Source: Thermopetrobacter sp. (GTDB taxonomy: Bacteria > Pseudomonadota > Alphaproteobacteria > Rhizobiales > Aestuariivirgaceae). Taken from it: 10,294 nucleotides of DNA. The notes under the pieces were generated by a model. It did no database searches. It saw only the letters and a list, made by a program, of their open reading frames with translations, and was not told where the DNA came from. Each line of letters opens with the position of its first letter. Position 1 is the first letter of the stretch. The stretch spans positions 1-10,294 of the forward strand of contig DRPD01000279.1 in the NCBI GenBank assembly GCA_011374735.1. The letters are read 5' to 3'. Position numbers and translations under genes: made by a program. Below, one piece after another: positions 4,776 through 10,123 of this stretch.

Positions 4776-6296
4776 TCAGCCCCGCAGCCACCTTTCGAAG
4801 TCGGCCAGCGCGCGGGCGGTGAGCGCCCGGCGGCGGGCCTTGGTGCGTTCCTTGCCCTTCAGGCGTTTGCCGTTCTCGTCGTGGGTGGGCGGCTCGATGG
4901 GCGGAAACAGGCCGAAGTTGATGTTCATCGGCTGAAAGGTGCCGCCGCCGGCGATGTGCCCGCCGGTGATGTGGTGAATGAGCGCCCCGTGCGCCGTGGT
5001 TGCCGGCGGCGGGGTGAAGTCCCGCCCCTCCGGCAAGGAGGAGGCGACGTTTACCGCAGCCTCATGGGTTCGTGGCGAGGCTTGTTGGATGCCCGGGTCA
5101 AGCCCGGGCATGAGCCGTTGGCCAGCCGCCCCCTCCCCCCGCTGCGGCTCATTGCCGGGCCCAGACCCGGCAATCCTGCCGCGCACCACCTCAAAAGCCG
5201 CCGCCCGCCCGGCGATGAGGCCGCACGCGGCGCTTTCCACATAGCCCTCCACGCCGGTCATCTGCCCGGCGAAGCGCAGACGCGGATCGGCCTTCAGCCG
5301 CAATTGTTCATCCAGCAGCTCAGGCGAGTTGAGAAAGGTGTTGCGGTGCAGCCCGCCCAGCCGCGCGAAGCGGGCGTTTTCCAGCCCCGGGATCAGGCGG
5401 AAGATGCGCTTCTGCTCGCCGTAGGTCAGCTTGGTCTGAAAGCCGACCATGTTGTAAAGCGTGCCCAGCGCGTTGTCCTGCCGGAGCTGCACCACCGCAT
5501 ACGGCTTCTCGTCCGGCCGGTGCGGGTTGGTCAGCCCCACCGGCTTCATCGGCCCGTGGCGCAGGGTGTCGGGGCCGCGCGCGGCCATCACCTCGATGGG
5601 CAGGCAGCCGTCGAAATAGGGCGTGGTCTTCTCCCACTCGCGGAAGTCCACCTTGTCGGCCGCCAGCAGCTCGCGCACGAACGTCTCATATTGTTCCCGG
5701 TTCAGCGGGCAGTTGATGTAGTCCGCGCCGCCCTTGTCATAGCGCGACTGGAACCAGCACACGTCCATGTCGATGCTGTCGAAATGCACGATCGGCGCGA
5801 TGGCGTCGAAGAACGCCAGTCCCTCCGCGCCGGTCAGCGCGCGGATCGCCGCCGCCAGCGGTTCGGAGGTCAAGGGCCCGGTGGCGACGATGACGTTGGC
5901 CCACTCTTCCGGCGGCAGCCCGGCGACCTCCTCGCGCACGATGCTGATGTTCGGATGCGCTTCCAGCCGCCGCGTGACCGCCGCCGCGAAGCCCTCGCGA
6001 TCCACCGCCAGCGCCCCGCCGGCCGGCAGCTTGTGGGCGTCCGCCGCCGCCATGATGAGAGAGTCCGCCAGCCGCATCTCCGCGTGCAGCAGGCCGACGG
6101 CGTTGTTCTGCGCGTCATCGGAGCGGAACGAATTGGAGCACACCAGCTCCGCCAGCTTGTCGCCGGTGTGCGCGTCGGTGAGGCGCACGGGCCGCATTTC
6201 ATGCACGATCACGGAAACGCCCAGATTGGCCGCCTGCCACGCCGCTTCCGAACCGGCCAGCCCGCCGCCGATGATGTGGATCACGTCGTCATGCAT
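4776..6296 (-). CDS. trmFO: Methylenetetrahydrofolate-tRNA-(uracil-5-)-methyltransferase with an in-frame palindrome insertion
   Basis: A 506-residue flavoenzyme that makes 5-methyluridine at position 54 of tRNA using methylene-THF and FAD. The N-terminal Rossmann motif is [17 protein letters not shown] (about 5-21). Expected catalytic cysteines are C53 in [13 protein letters not shown] and C231 in [32 protein letters not shown] and [14 protein letters not shown] are family signatures. The ATG at 6296 gives the normal N-terminus; in-frame ATGs at 6308 and 6365 would add unusual residues. Homologues are usually about 435-480 residues. The excess is a segment at about 374-426, between VVRG and the conserved [19 protein letters not shown]. 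It is encoded by DNA containing two palindromic repeats (5089-5111 and 5151-5174) and is absent from typical TrmFO. The frame is intact, so the enzyme may still work with a surface loop. Confidence 0.93.
   Translation of the reverse strand: MHDDVIHIIGGGLAGSEAAWQAANLGVSVIVHEMRPVRLTDAHTGDKLAELVCSNSFRSDDAQNNAVGLLHAEMRLADSLIMAAADAHKLPAGGALAVDREGFAAAVTRRLEAHPNISIVREEVAGLPPEEWANVIVATGPLTSEPLAAAIRALTGAEGLAFFDAIAPIVHFDSIDMDVCWFQSRYDKGGADYINCPLNREQYETFVRELLAADKVDFREWEKTTPYFDGCLPIEVMAARGPDTLRHGPMKPVGLTNPHRPDEKPYAVVQLRQDNALGTLYNMVGFQTKLTYGEQKRIFRLIPGLENARFARLGGLHRNTFLNSPELLDEQLRLKADPRLRFAGQMTGVEGYVESAACGLIAGRAAAFEVVRGRIAGSGPGNEPQRGEGAAGQRLMPGLDPGIQQASPRTHEAAVNVASSLPEGRDFTPPPATTAHGALIHHITGGHIAGGGTFQPMNINFGLFPPIEPPTHDENGKRLKGKERTKARRRALTARALADFERWLRG
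5087..5113. repeat. Palindromic repeat unit inside trmFO, first copy
   Basis: ATGCCCGGG (5089-5097), loop TCAAG, CCCGGGCAT (5103-5111): a perfect 9-bp stem. Read on the trmFO strand it encodes MPGLDPGI (residues 396-403), the commonly seen in-frame translation of this alphaproteobacterial repeat. Confidence 0.8.
5149..5177. repeat. Palindromic repeat unit inside trmFO, second copy
   Basis: ATTGCCGGG (5151-5159), 6-base loop, CCCGGCAAT (5166-5174). It encodes IAGSGPGN at residues 375-382 on the trmFO strand. It faces away from the first trmFO copy, whereas the intergenic pairs face inward. Confidence 0.8.
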
Positions 6297-6303
6297 GGCG
6301 GCA

Positions 6304-6332
6304 CACATAGGCCCTCGCGCACCGCGCGGCAA
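6304..6332 (-). promoter_or_regulatory. Possible trmFO promoter giving a leaderless transcript
   Basis: On the minus strand TTGCCG (6332-6327), 17-base spacer, TATGTG (6309-6304), then 7 bases to the ATG at 6296. Transcription would begin at or beside the start codon. No Shine-Dalgarno precedes that ATG, which fits a leaderless mRNA. Confidence 0.35.
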
Positions 6333-6411
6333 GAGCGCGCCAACCCCCTTGCGCCGCGCCGCCATTGTGGCAGGATGAAGGCGGGGAACACGGGCGGCGG
6401 CCGGCCCGATC

Positions 6412-6418
6412 AGGGAGG
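6412..6418 (+). promoter_or_regulatory. Displaced ribosome binding site of the first DUF1311 gene
   Basis: AGGGAGG directly left of the MITE-like element. Joining the flanks (6420 to 6654) puts it 6 bases from the ATG at 6658, the same motif and spacing used by the gene at 2624. In the present sequence it is 239 bases from the ATG. Confidence 0.5.
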
Positions 6419-6420
6419 CC

Positions 6421-6653
6421 AGGGTCTGGTCTCAATAAATACGTCGATGCCAGCGGCATTTTCGCAAAATAGCGCCGAGACTTTCTTTCGCAGGCAATAC
6501 CCTGAGGTATTGGCAAGAAAGAAAGGCCGGCGATATGTAGCGAAAATGTCGCCCGAAGGGGCTGGCGAAAATGCCCGTCCACATACATAAACGCTTGAAC
6601 CCTTGCTGCATTTTCGCCAGACTGGCGCGGCGGATTTATTGAGACCAGACCCT
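6421..6653. mobile_element. MITE-like non-autonomous element, 233 bp, with 20-bp terminal inverted repeats
   Basis: AGGGTCTGGTCTCAATAAAT (6421-6440) is the exact reverse complement of 6634-6653. There is no transposase or other coding content. The inside is less GC-rich than its surroundings and highly structured. A hairpin pairs CTTTCTTTC (6481-6489) with GAAAGAAAG (6517-6525) and CAATACC (6495-6501) with GGTATTG (6506-6512) around loop CTGA. CTGGCGAAAATGC (6562-6574) is the exact inverse of 6608-6620. The GCGAAAATG core occurs four times in both orientations (near 6456, 6540, 6566 and 6608). The right end abuts TA (6653-6654) and the left end CA (6420-6421), compatible with a TA target duplication as in IS630/Tc1-type elements with one mutated copy. 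The parent element cannot be named from sequence alone. Confidence 0.8.
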
Positions 6654-6657
6654 AGGC

Positions 6658-7032
6658 ATGAACAGGCGTGCGATGGCGCTGGCCCTGCTGCTGGCATGGG
6701 CCCCCGTGGCCCCGGCGCGGGCGGTGGCGGTGAAGAGCTTCAGCTGCGAAATGGCCCACACGGTGGACGAGAAGGCGGTGTGTCGCGCCCCCTGGCTCAG
6801 GCGGCTGGACGACATCATGGCCGCGCAATACGTGGCCCTGAAGGCGTATCTGCGCCGCCGCCGCGCCCTCCGGCCCGGCTGGGCGGCCGATATGGAGCGC
6901 CGCTTGCGCGATGGTCAACGGGATTTCGTCGCCGCCAGGGCGCGATGCGCGGCGCAAGAAGCCTGCATCGGCACGCTCTATGAGCAACGCATCATGGCGC
7001 TGGTGCGGATATGGAGAGAGCTGTTGCGCTGA
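6658..7032 (+). CDS. Exported DUF1311/LprI-like protein, copy 1
   Basis: A 124-residue protein. Residues 1-22 are a signal peptide (NRR then ALALLLAWAPVAPARA). The mature part has the DUF1311 pattern SFSCEMAHTVDEKAVCRAPWLRRLDD, a helix, then RDGQRDFVAARARCAAQEACIGTLYEQRI. Cysteines are C30-x11-C42 and C97-x5-C103, expected to form two disulfides. LprI of mycobacteria, which shares this domain, is a lysozyme inhibitor, but most family members have no known function. The start codon has no adjacent Shine-Dalgarno because a MITE-like element lies 4 bases upstream. An alternative ATG at 6673 would shorten the signal peptide. A relative with the same cysteine spacing lies at 7586-7951. Confidence 0.85.
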   Translation: MNRRAMALALLLAWAPVAPARAVAVKSFSCEMAHTVDEKAVCRAPWLRRLDDIMAAQYVALKAYLRRRRALRPGWAADMERRLRDGQRDFVAARARCAAQEACIGTLYEQRIMALVRIWRELLR

Positions 7033-7033
7033 A

Positions 7034-7052
7034 GCATTCATCGGCGGTTCAG
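7034..7052. repeat. 19-bp direct repeat, left copy
   Basis: GCATTCATCGGCGGTTCAG recurs at 7549-7567 with one difference. The two copies bracket the basic duplicated protein gene and lie in the gaps after the first and before the second DUF1311 gene. Confidence 0.6.
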
Positions 7053-7115
7053 CCACGGTGCGCTATGTTCCCGGCACATGCGGGAGCGGGCGGATACGCT
7101 TGAGGAGGAATCGCC

Positions 7116-7535
7116 ATGCTCTTCAAGGCCATGTCGGGCGGCGCGCTGGCCATCGCCGCGCTGCTCATCGCCGCCGAACCGGCGGCGGCGAAGCTGAAAT
7201 CCTGTGCCTATACGGCATACGAAGTCGGAACGGGAAAGCTCGTCGCCGACGGCTATGCCAAAGCGTTCAAGCGCAGTCGCGCCTGCAAGCGCGCCAAACG
7301 CCGCTGCAATCGTGAGCTGAAGCGCCGGCGCACGCTCCGGGGCACCCGCTGCAAGTTCGACCCCAATCCACCGCCGAAGTGGAAGATCTGCGCCTATATC
7401 GGCTACAGCGCCGGAAAACAGAAGGTCGTCGCCTTCGGCCGCGCCCTCACCATGGAGCGGGCCTGTAAACGCGCCAGGCGAAATTGCAAGGTGAAATTGG
7501 GCCTTGCTTTCATGGGCCGCTGCGTGCGCCGCTGA
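7116..7535 (+). CDS. Exported, very basic cysteine-rich protein with an internal duplication
   Basis: A 139-residue protein that I do not recognise. Residues 1-25 are a signal peptide ending EPAAA. The mature chain is two repeats. Repeat 1 (30-79) has cysteines C30, C57, C64 and C79. Repeat 2 (92-136) has C92, C117, C124 and C136. Both share K-x-C-A-Y-x-x-Y, a KLV or KVV strand, and an almost identical helix, RACKRAKRRC and RACKRARRNC, then GTRC or MGRC. Four cysteines per repeat suggest two disulfides each. Lys and Arg content is very high, so the mature protein is strongly cationic. GAGGAGG (7102-7108) supports the ATG at 7116. It lies between two DUF1311 genes, in the same direction. Binding to a polyanion (LPS, nucleic acid, lysozyme-sensitive wall material) is conceivable but only inference. 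Confidence 0.75.
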   Translation: MLFKAMSGGALAIAALLIAAEPAAAKLKSCAYTAYEVGTGKLVADGYAKAFKRSRACKRAKRRCNRELKRRRTLRGTRCKFDPNPPPKWKICAYIGYSAGKQKVVAFGRALTMERACKRARRNCKVKLGLAFMGRCVRR

Positions 7536-7548
7536 CGATGCCCGCGCC

Positions 7549-7567
7549 GCATTCATCGGCCGTTCAG
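7549..7567. repeat. 19-bp direct repeat, right copy
   Basis: GCATTCATCGGCCGTTCAG, differing from 7034-7052 at one base (7561). It lies just upstream of the second DUF1311 gene. Confidence 0.6.
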
Positions 7568-7585
7568 GTGGGCCGTGCCAGCATC

Positions 7586-7951
7586 ATGCGCATGATACGC
7601 GCGACTCTCATGCTGATGTGGCTGATGCTGGCGCTGGCCGCCACCGGGGCTCCCGCGCACGCTCAGAGCTTCGACTGCCGCAAGGCGCAAGCGGCCGACG
7701 AGCACGCCATCTGCGCCACCGCCCGCCTCGGCGCCCAGGACGAGATCATCGCCACCCTCTATCGCCGGCTGTGGCGTTATATCGAGAACCATGACGCGGC
7801 CATGGGCGTGCTGGCCCAGCTGAAGGGCGAACAGCGCGATTTCCTGCGCGACCGGGCGCGTTGCGGCGCCAATGTGGCCTGTCTCGATCACATCCAGCGC
7901 CGCCGCATCGTCGAGCTGGCCGACTGGTATCGCCGCGGTTTCGGCAGCTGA
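7586..7951 (+). CDS. Exported DUF1311/LprI-like protein, copy 2
   Basis: A 121-residue protein. Residues 1-27 are a signal peptide (RMIRATLMLMWLMLALAATG, cleavage after AHA). The mature part is QSFDCRKAQAADEHAICATA, then GEQRDFLRDRARCGANVACLDHIQRRRI. Cysteines C31-x11-C43 and C93-x5-C99 match the spacing of the gene at 6658 exactly, so the two are paralogues or close family members. The ATG at 7586 gives a clean signal peptide; ATGs at 7592 and 7538 are alternatives. The ribosome binding site is poor (AGGTGGG at 7565-7571, 14 bases away), so it may depend on translation of the upstream gene, whose stop is 50 bases before. Confidence 0.85.
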   Translation: MRMIRATLMLMWLMLALAATGAPAHAQSFDCRKAQAADEHAICATARLGAQDEIIATLYRRLWRYIENHDAAMGVLAQLKGEQRDFLRDRARCGANVACLDHIQRRRIVELADWYRRGFGS

Positions 7952-7985
7952 CCCCCTTCGGCCATGCCGCCGGATGGCGCGCGCC

Positions 7986-8265
7986 TCATTTCAGGCGCCA
8001 CCGCAAACGGCCGATGTTCAGCGCACGGGGCCGGGTGCCGCCCACCGCGGTGAAGAACAGCACGCGCCCGCCGGGGCCGGCGGCAGAAGGCCACGGGTCG
8101 CCAGGCCACGCAAAGACCACATAAGCCGGTCAGCGTCGGTCCCTTGATGCGGCACGAGGCGTCACAGCGCGCCGGCGCGGGGTCGTCGGCCGCCCCGCAA
8201 GCCGTCCACACGGCCGGCCCGAGGAGCGCCATCAAGGCGGTGAACCATCTCTTCCCGTTTCCCAT
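7986..8265 (-). pseudogene. Possible small exported-protein gene broken by a frameshift
   Basis: On the minus strand an ATG at 8265, preceded by GAGG 6 bases upstream (8272-8275), opens GNGKRWFTALMALLGPAVWT, a signal-peptide-like start, followed by CGAADDPAP and RCDASCRIKGPTLT. After about 8125 this frame turns into Arg-rich nonsense, while the frame one base on reads YVVFAWPGDPWPSA, GGRVLFFTAVGGTRP and ends ALNIGRLRWRLK with TGA at 7986-7988. Both halves have GC-rich third positions in their own frame. The span of 280 bases is one more than a multiple of three, consistent with a single extra base near 8121-8130 (possibly the GG in the segment complementary to CCGG). No family is recognised. 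Sequencing error or real inactivation are both possible. Confidence 0.4.
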
Positions 8266-8337
8266 GCCCGGCCTCAAAAGCCTGTGGAAACGAACGGCGC
8301 AAACGGCCCGCCTCGCGCCTTGTTGTCCGGCCCGTGA

Positions 8338-8365
8338 TTGCCGCCGGGGCGCTCATCGGTGTAAA
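8338..8365 (+). promoter_or_regulatory. Possible promoter of the His-rich/FGE-fold operon, leaderless
   Basis: TTGCCG (8338-8343), 16-base spacer, TGTAAA (8360-8365), then 8 bases to the ATG at 8374. No Shine-Dalgarno is seen, and an in-frame TAA (8362-8364) sits 9 bases upstream, so no earlier start is available. This fits a leaderless transcript. Confidence 0.3.
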
Positions 8366-8373
8366 ACGCCCCC

Positions 8374-9120
8374 ATGGACGAACTGCGGCTGGACATGGAG
8401 GCCATCATCAACCGCCTGTCGGCGGAGCGCCTGGAGCGCATGCGGCAAGCCGGCCGGGTGATTCTGGACAGCTACCGGGCGCTGGACAAGGCGGACGCCA
8501 ACGTGGTCGGCCAGTGCCTGGCCCATCAGGGCACCTTCTACGAACTGGAGCACTACCCGCAAGGCGACGTGTTCGACGACGAGACGGGGGCCCAATATTA
8601 CTATCACGCCCACCGCCCCGATGCGGACGAGCACGGCCATTTCCACACCTTCCTGCGCGCCACCGGCATGCCCGCCGATGTCACGCCGGTGCCCTATCAC
8701 GGCGCCGCCGAACGCCCGGAGGGCGACGACGCGGTGGGCCACCTGATCGCCATTTCCATGAACGCCGAGGGCTTCCCCACCCATCTGTTCACCACCAACC
8801 GCTGGGTCACCGACGAAACCTTCTATCCGGCCGCCGGCACCTTGCGCATGGTGGAGCTGTTCAAGGTGGATCACGTGTTTCCCTGCCTGGCGGTCAACCA
8901 CTGGATCACCGCCATGCTGCGGCTGTTCTGGCCGCAGATCCGCGCGCTGCTGAAGGCCCGCGACGAAACCATCCGCGGCTGGCAGCGCCGCCATCCGGGC
9001 GAGGACGTGTTCGAGGATCGCGACCTGGAGATCACCTCCATCATGGCCATCGACGTGGACGAACAGATCGCCTTGGTGGAGGCGGCGCTGAAGGGCATGG
9101 CGGTCAACGCGGCGCAATGA
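8374..9120 (+). CDS. Conserved-looking His-rich protein of unknown function, linked to an FGE-fold protein
   Basis: A 248-residue soluble protein without signal peptide or membrane segment. An N-terminal helix (1-35) carries RLSAERLERMRQAGRVILD. The most striking part is 75-93: YYYHAHRPDADEHGHFHTF, with H78, H80, E86, H87, H89 and H91, a likely metal-binding cluster. GDDAVGHLIAISMNAEGFP, LFTTNRWVTDETFYPA and FPCLAVNHWITAMLRLFWPQ look like conserved structural segments. I do not recognise an assigned function; it may belong to one of the DUF families of proteobacteria. It shares ATGA (9117-9120) with the next gene, so the two are translationally coupled. The start is fixed by an upstream in-frame stop. 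An enzyme using a metal is plausible but unproven. Confidence 0.8.
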   Translation: MDELRLDMEAIINRLSAERLERMRQAGRVILDSYRALDKADANVVGQCLAHQGTFYELEHYPQGDVFDDETGAQYYYHAHRPDADEHGHFHTFLRATGMPADVTPVPYHGAAERPEGDDAVGHLIAISMNAEGFPTHLFTTNRWVTDETFYPAAGTLRMVELFKVDHVFPCLAVNHWITAMLRLFWPQIRALLKARDETIRGWQRRHPGEDVFEDRDLEITSIMAIDVDEQIALVEAALKGMAVNAAQ

Positions 9121-9971
9121 TCGATATCCGGCGCGGCATAGTGGCGTTGCTGGCGTTGCTGGCGTTGCTGGGCGTGGCTGCCGCGGATGCGCCGCCGAGG
9201 ATCGCCAGCGTCGAGGTCCCGGCCGGGCTGTTCATCGCCGGTTCGACGCCGCGGGAGCGCGAGACCGCCTATCGGCTGGACGAGAAGGCCTATGGCCACG
9301 ACGTGACCCGCCGCCGCCAATGGTATGCCAACGAGCCATTGCCGATGCAGCGGTTCCTGCCCGCCTACCGGATCATGGCCACCCCGGTCACCAACCGCCT
9401 CTATGCCCGCTTCGTCGCCGCCACCGGCCATCGCGCCCCGTTCATTTCCGAACCGGCATGGAAGGCCCAGCGCCTCGCCCACCCCTACGCCCGGGTGCGC
9501 GGCTATCTGTGGCGAGACGGCAAGCCGCCGCCCGGCAAGGAAGATCACCCGGTGGTGCTCGTTTCCCATGCCGACGCCGTGGCCTTCGCCCGCTGGCTGT
9601 CACGCACGACGGGACACCGCTGGCGGCTGCCGACGGAGAATGAATGGGAAAAGGCCATGCGCGGCACCGACGGGCGGATGTTCCCGTGGGGCGACGCGTT
9701 CGACCCGCGCAGGCTCAACAGCGCCGACGCCGGGCCGTTCGCCACCGTGCCGGTGGGGCGCTTCCCGGCCGGGGCCAGCCCCTACGGGGTGCTGGACGGC
9801 GCCGGGCAGATCTATGAATGGACGGCGACGCCGGCCGCCCCCGGCCGCCACGTCGTCAAGGGCGGCTCGTGGGACGACAAGGGCTGCGGCGTGTGCCGCC
9901 CGGCGGCGCGCCACGGCCGGCCCGACGGCGTGCGCCATATCCTGATCGGCTTTCGCCTGGTGCGCGAATAA
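9117..9971 (+). CDS. Exported FGE-sulfatase (SUMF1/EgtB/NirV-like) fold protein
   Basis: A 284-residue protein. Residues 1-25 are a signal peptide whose core is three ALL repeats. The FGE-type domain follows: VEVPAGLFIAGS (start of the fold), MATPVTNRLYARFVAATGH, HPVVLVSHADAVAFARWLS, HRWRLPTENEWEKAMRG, MFPWGDAFDP, YGVLDGAGQIYEWTA, KGGSWDDKGCGVCRPAARHGR and ILIGFRLV at the end. True formylglycine-generating enzymes have two cysteines five residues apart near GGSW. Here there is a CxxC (C257, C260), so sulfatase maturation should not be assumed and a metal or redox role is possible. No sulfatase gene is in the window. The start overlaps the upstream stop (ATGA). Domain assignment is secure and function is not. 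Confidence 0.88.
   Translation: MIDIRRGIVALLALLALLGVAAADAPPRIASVEVPAGLFIAGSTPRERETAYRLDEKAYGHDVTRRRQWYANEPLPMQRFLPAYRIMATPVTNRLYARFVAATGHRAPFISEPAWKAQRLAHPYARVRGYLWRDGKPPPGKEDHPVVLVSHADAVAFARWLSRTTGHRWRLPTENEWEKAMRGTDGRMFPWGDAFDPRRLNSADAGPFATVPVGRFPAGASPYGVLDGAGQIYEWTATPAAPGRHVVKGGSWDDKGCGVCRPAARHGRPDGVRHILIGFRLVRE
9144..9170. repeat. Three perfect 9-bp tandem repeats in the signal peptide
   Basis: GCGTTGCTG occurs three times in frame, encoding ALL-ALL-ALL in the hydrophobic core. Slippage would change the core by three residues without shifting frame. Confidence 0.75.
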
Positions 9972-9993
9972 TCGCCGTTCCTCCCGCCATGCA

Positions 9994-10038
9994 CACAAGG
10001 TTGTGATGGATCGCACCCCGGTTGTGAGGCGACAACCG
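9994..10038. promoter_or_regulatory. Candidate operator pair upstream of the NPC-repeat gene
   Basis: GGTTGTGA occurs at 9999-10006 and 10020-10027, 21 bp apart (two helical turns). Each lies in an inverted repeat: CACAA-GG-TTGTG (9994-10005) and CGGTTGT-GAGGCG-ACAACCG (10019-10038). The pair sits 86-130 bases before the next start codon, so it could bind a dimeric regulator. The regulator is unknown. No T tract follows, so termination is less likely. Confidence 0.35.
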
Positions 10039-10107
10039 CCGGTATTGCTTCCATAACAGAAAGCGCGGAATGGCCCGCCCGTTCCCGCATTGTTTTGACG
10101 TTATCTG

Positions 10108-10115
10108 AAGGAGAG
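10108..10115 (+). promoter_or_regulatory. Ribosome binding site of the NPC-repeat gene
   Basis: AAGGAGAG, 8 bases before the ATG at 10124. Confidence 0.65.
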
Positions 10116-10123
10116 ACACGACC

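Larger units (their letters stand above)
6297..6657. other. Divergent intergenic region largely filled by a MITE-like element
   Basis: Between divergent trmFO and the gene at 6658. The trmFO-proximal part (6297-6410) is GC-rich with a possible trmFO promoter. A Shine-Dalgarno AGGGAGG is at 6412-6418. The rest (6421-6653) is the inverted-repeat element. No gene is seen. Confidence 0.6.
7952..8373. other. Region without an intact gene between the second DUF1311 gene and the His-rich protein gene
   Basis: A 422-base stretch. The plus strand has only unconvincing frames. The minus strand holds the probable frameshifted gene (7986-8265). The last 100 bases have a possible promoter for the gene at 8374. 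Confidence 0.5.

Noticed and set aside
6297..6365. Earlier trmFO start at 6365
   Set aside because: It would add 23 Arg/Gly/Ala-rich residues ahead of the Rossmann strand, which normally begins within a few residues of the N-terminus, and it would overlap the likely promoter.
4881..6590. Long plus-strand open frame opposite trmFO, running into the MITE-like element
   Set aside because: Low-complexity Arg/His/Val translation. trmFO on the minus strand has clear catalytic motifs.
6416..6657. AGGC as a 4-bp target duplication of the MITE-like element
   Set aside because: It leaves one extra base between the left copy and the inverted repeat, and would give a poor pre-insertion ribosome binding site. 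A TA duplication with one mutated copy fits better.
8334..9116. Upstream extension of the FGE-fold reading frame
   Set aside because: It is an out-of-frame reading of the His-rich gene. The overlapping ATGA start and signal peptide at 9117 are much better.
9717..9971. True formylglycine-generating enzyme call
   Set aside because: The two cysteines near GGSW are a CxxC rather than the C-x4-C of sulfatase-activating enzymes, and no sulfatase is present.
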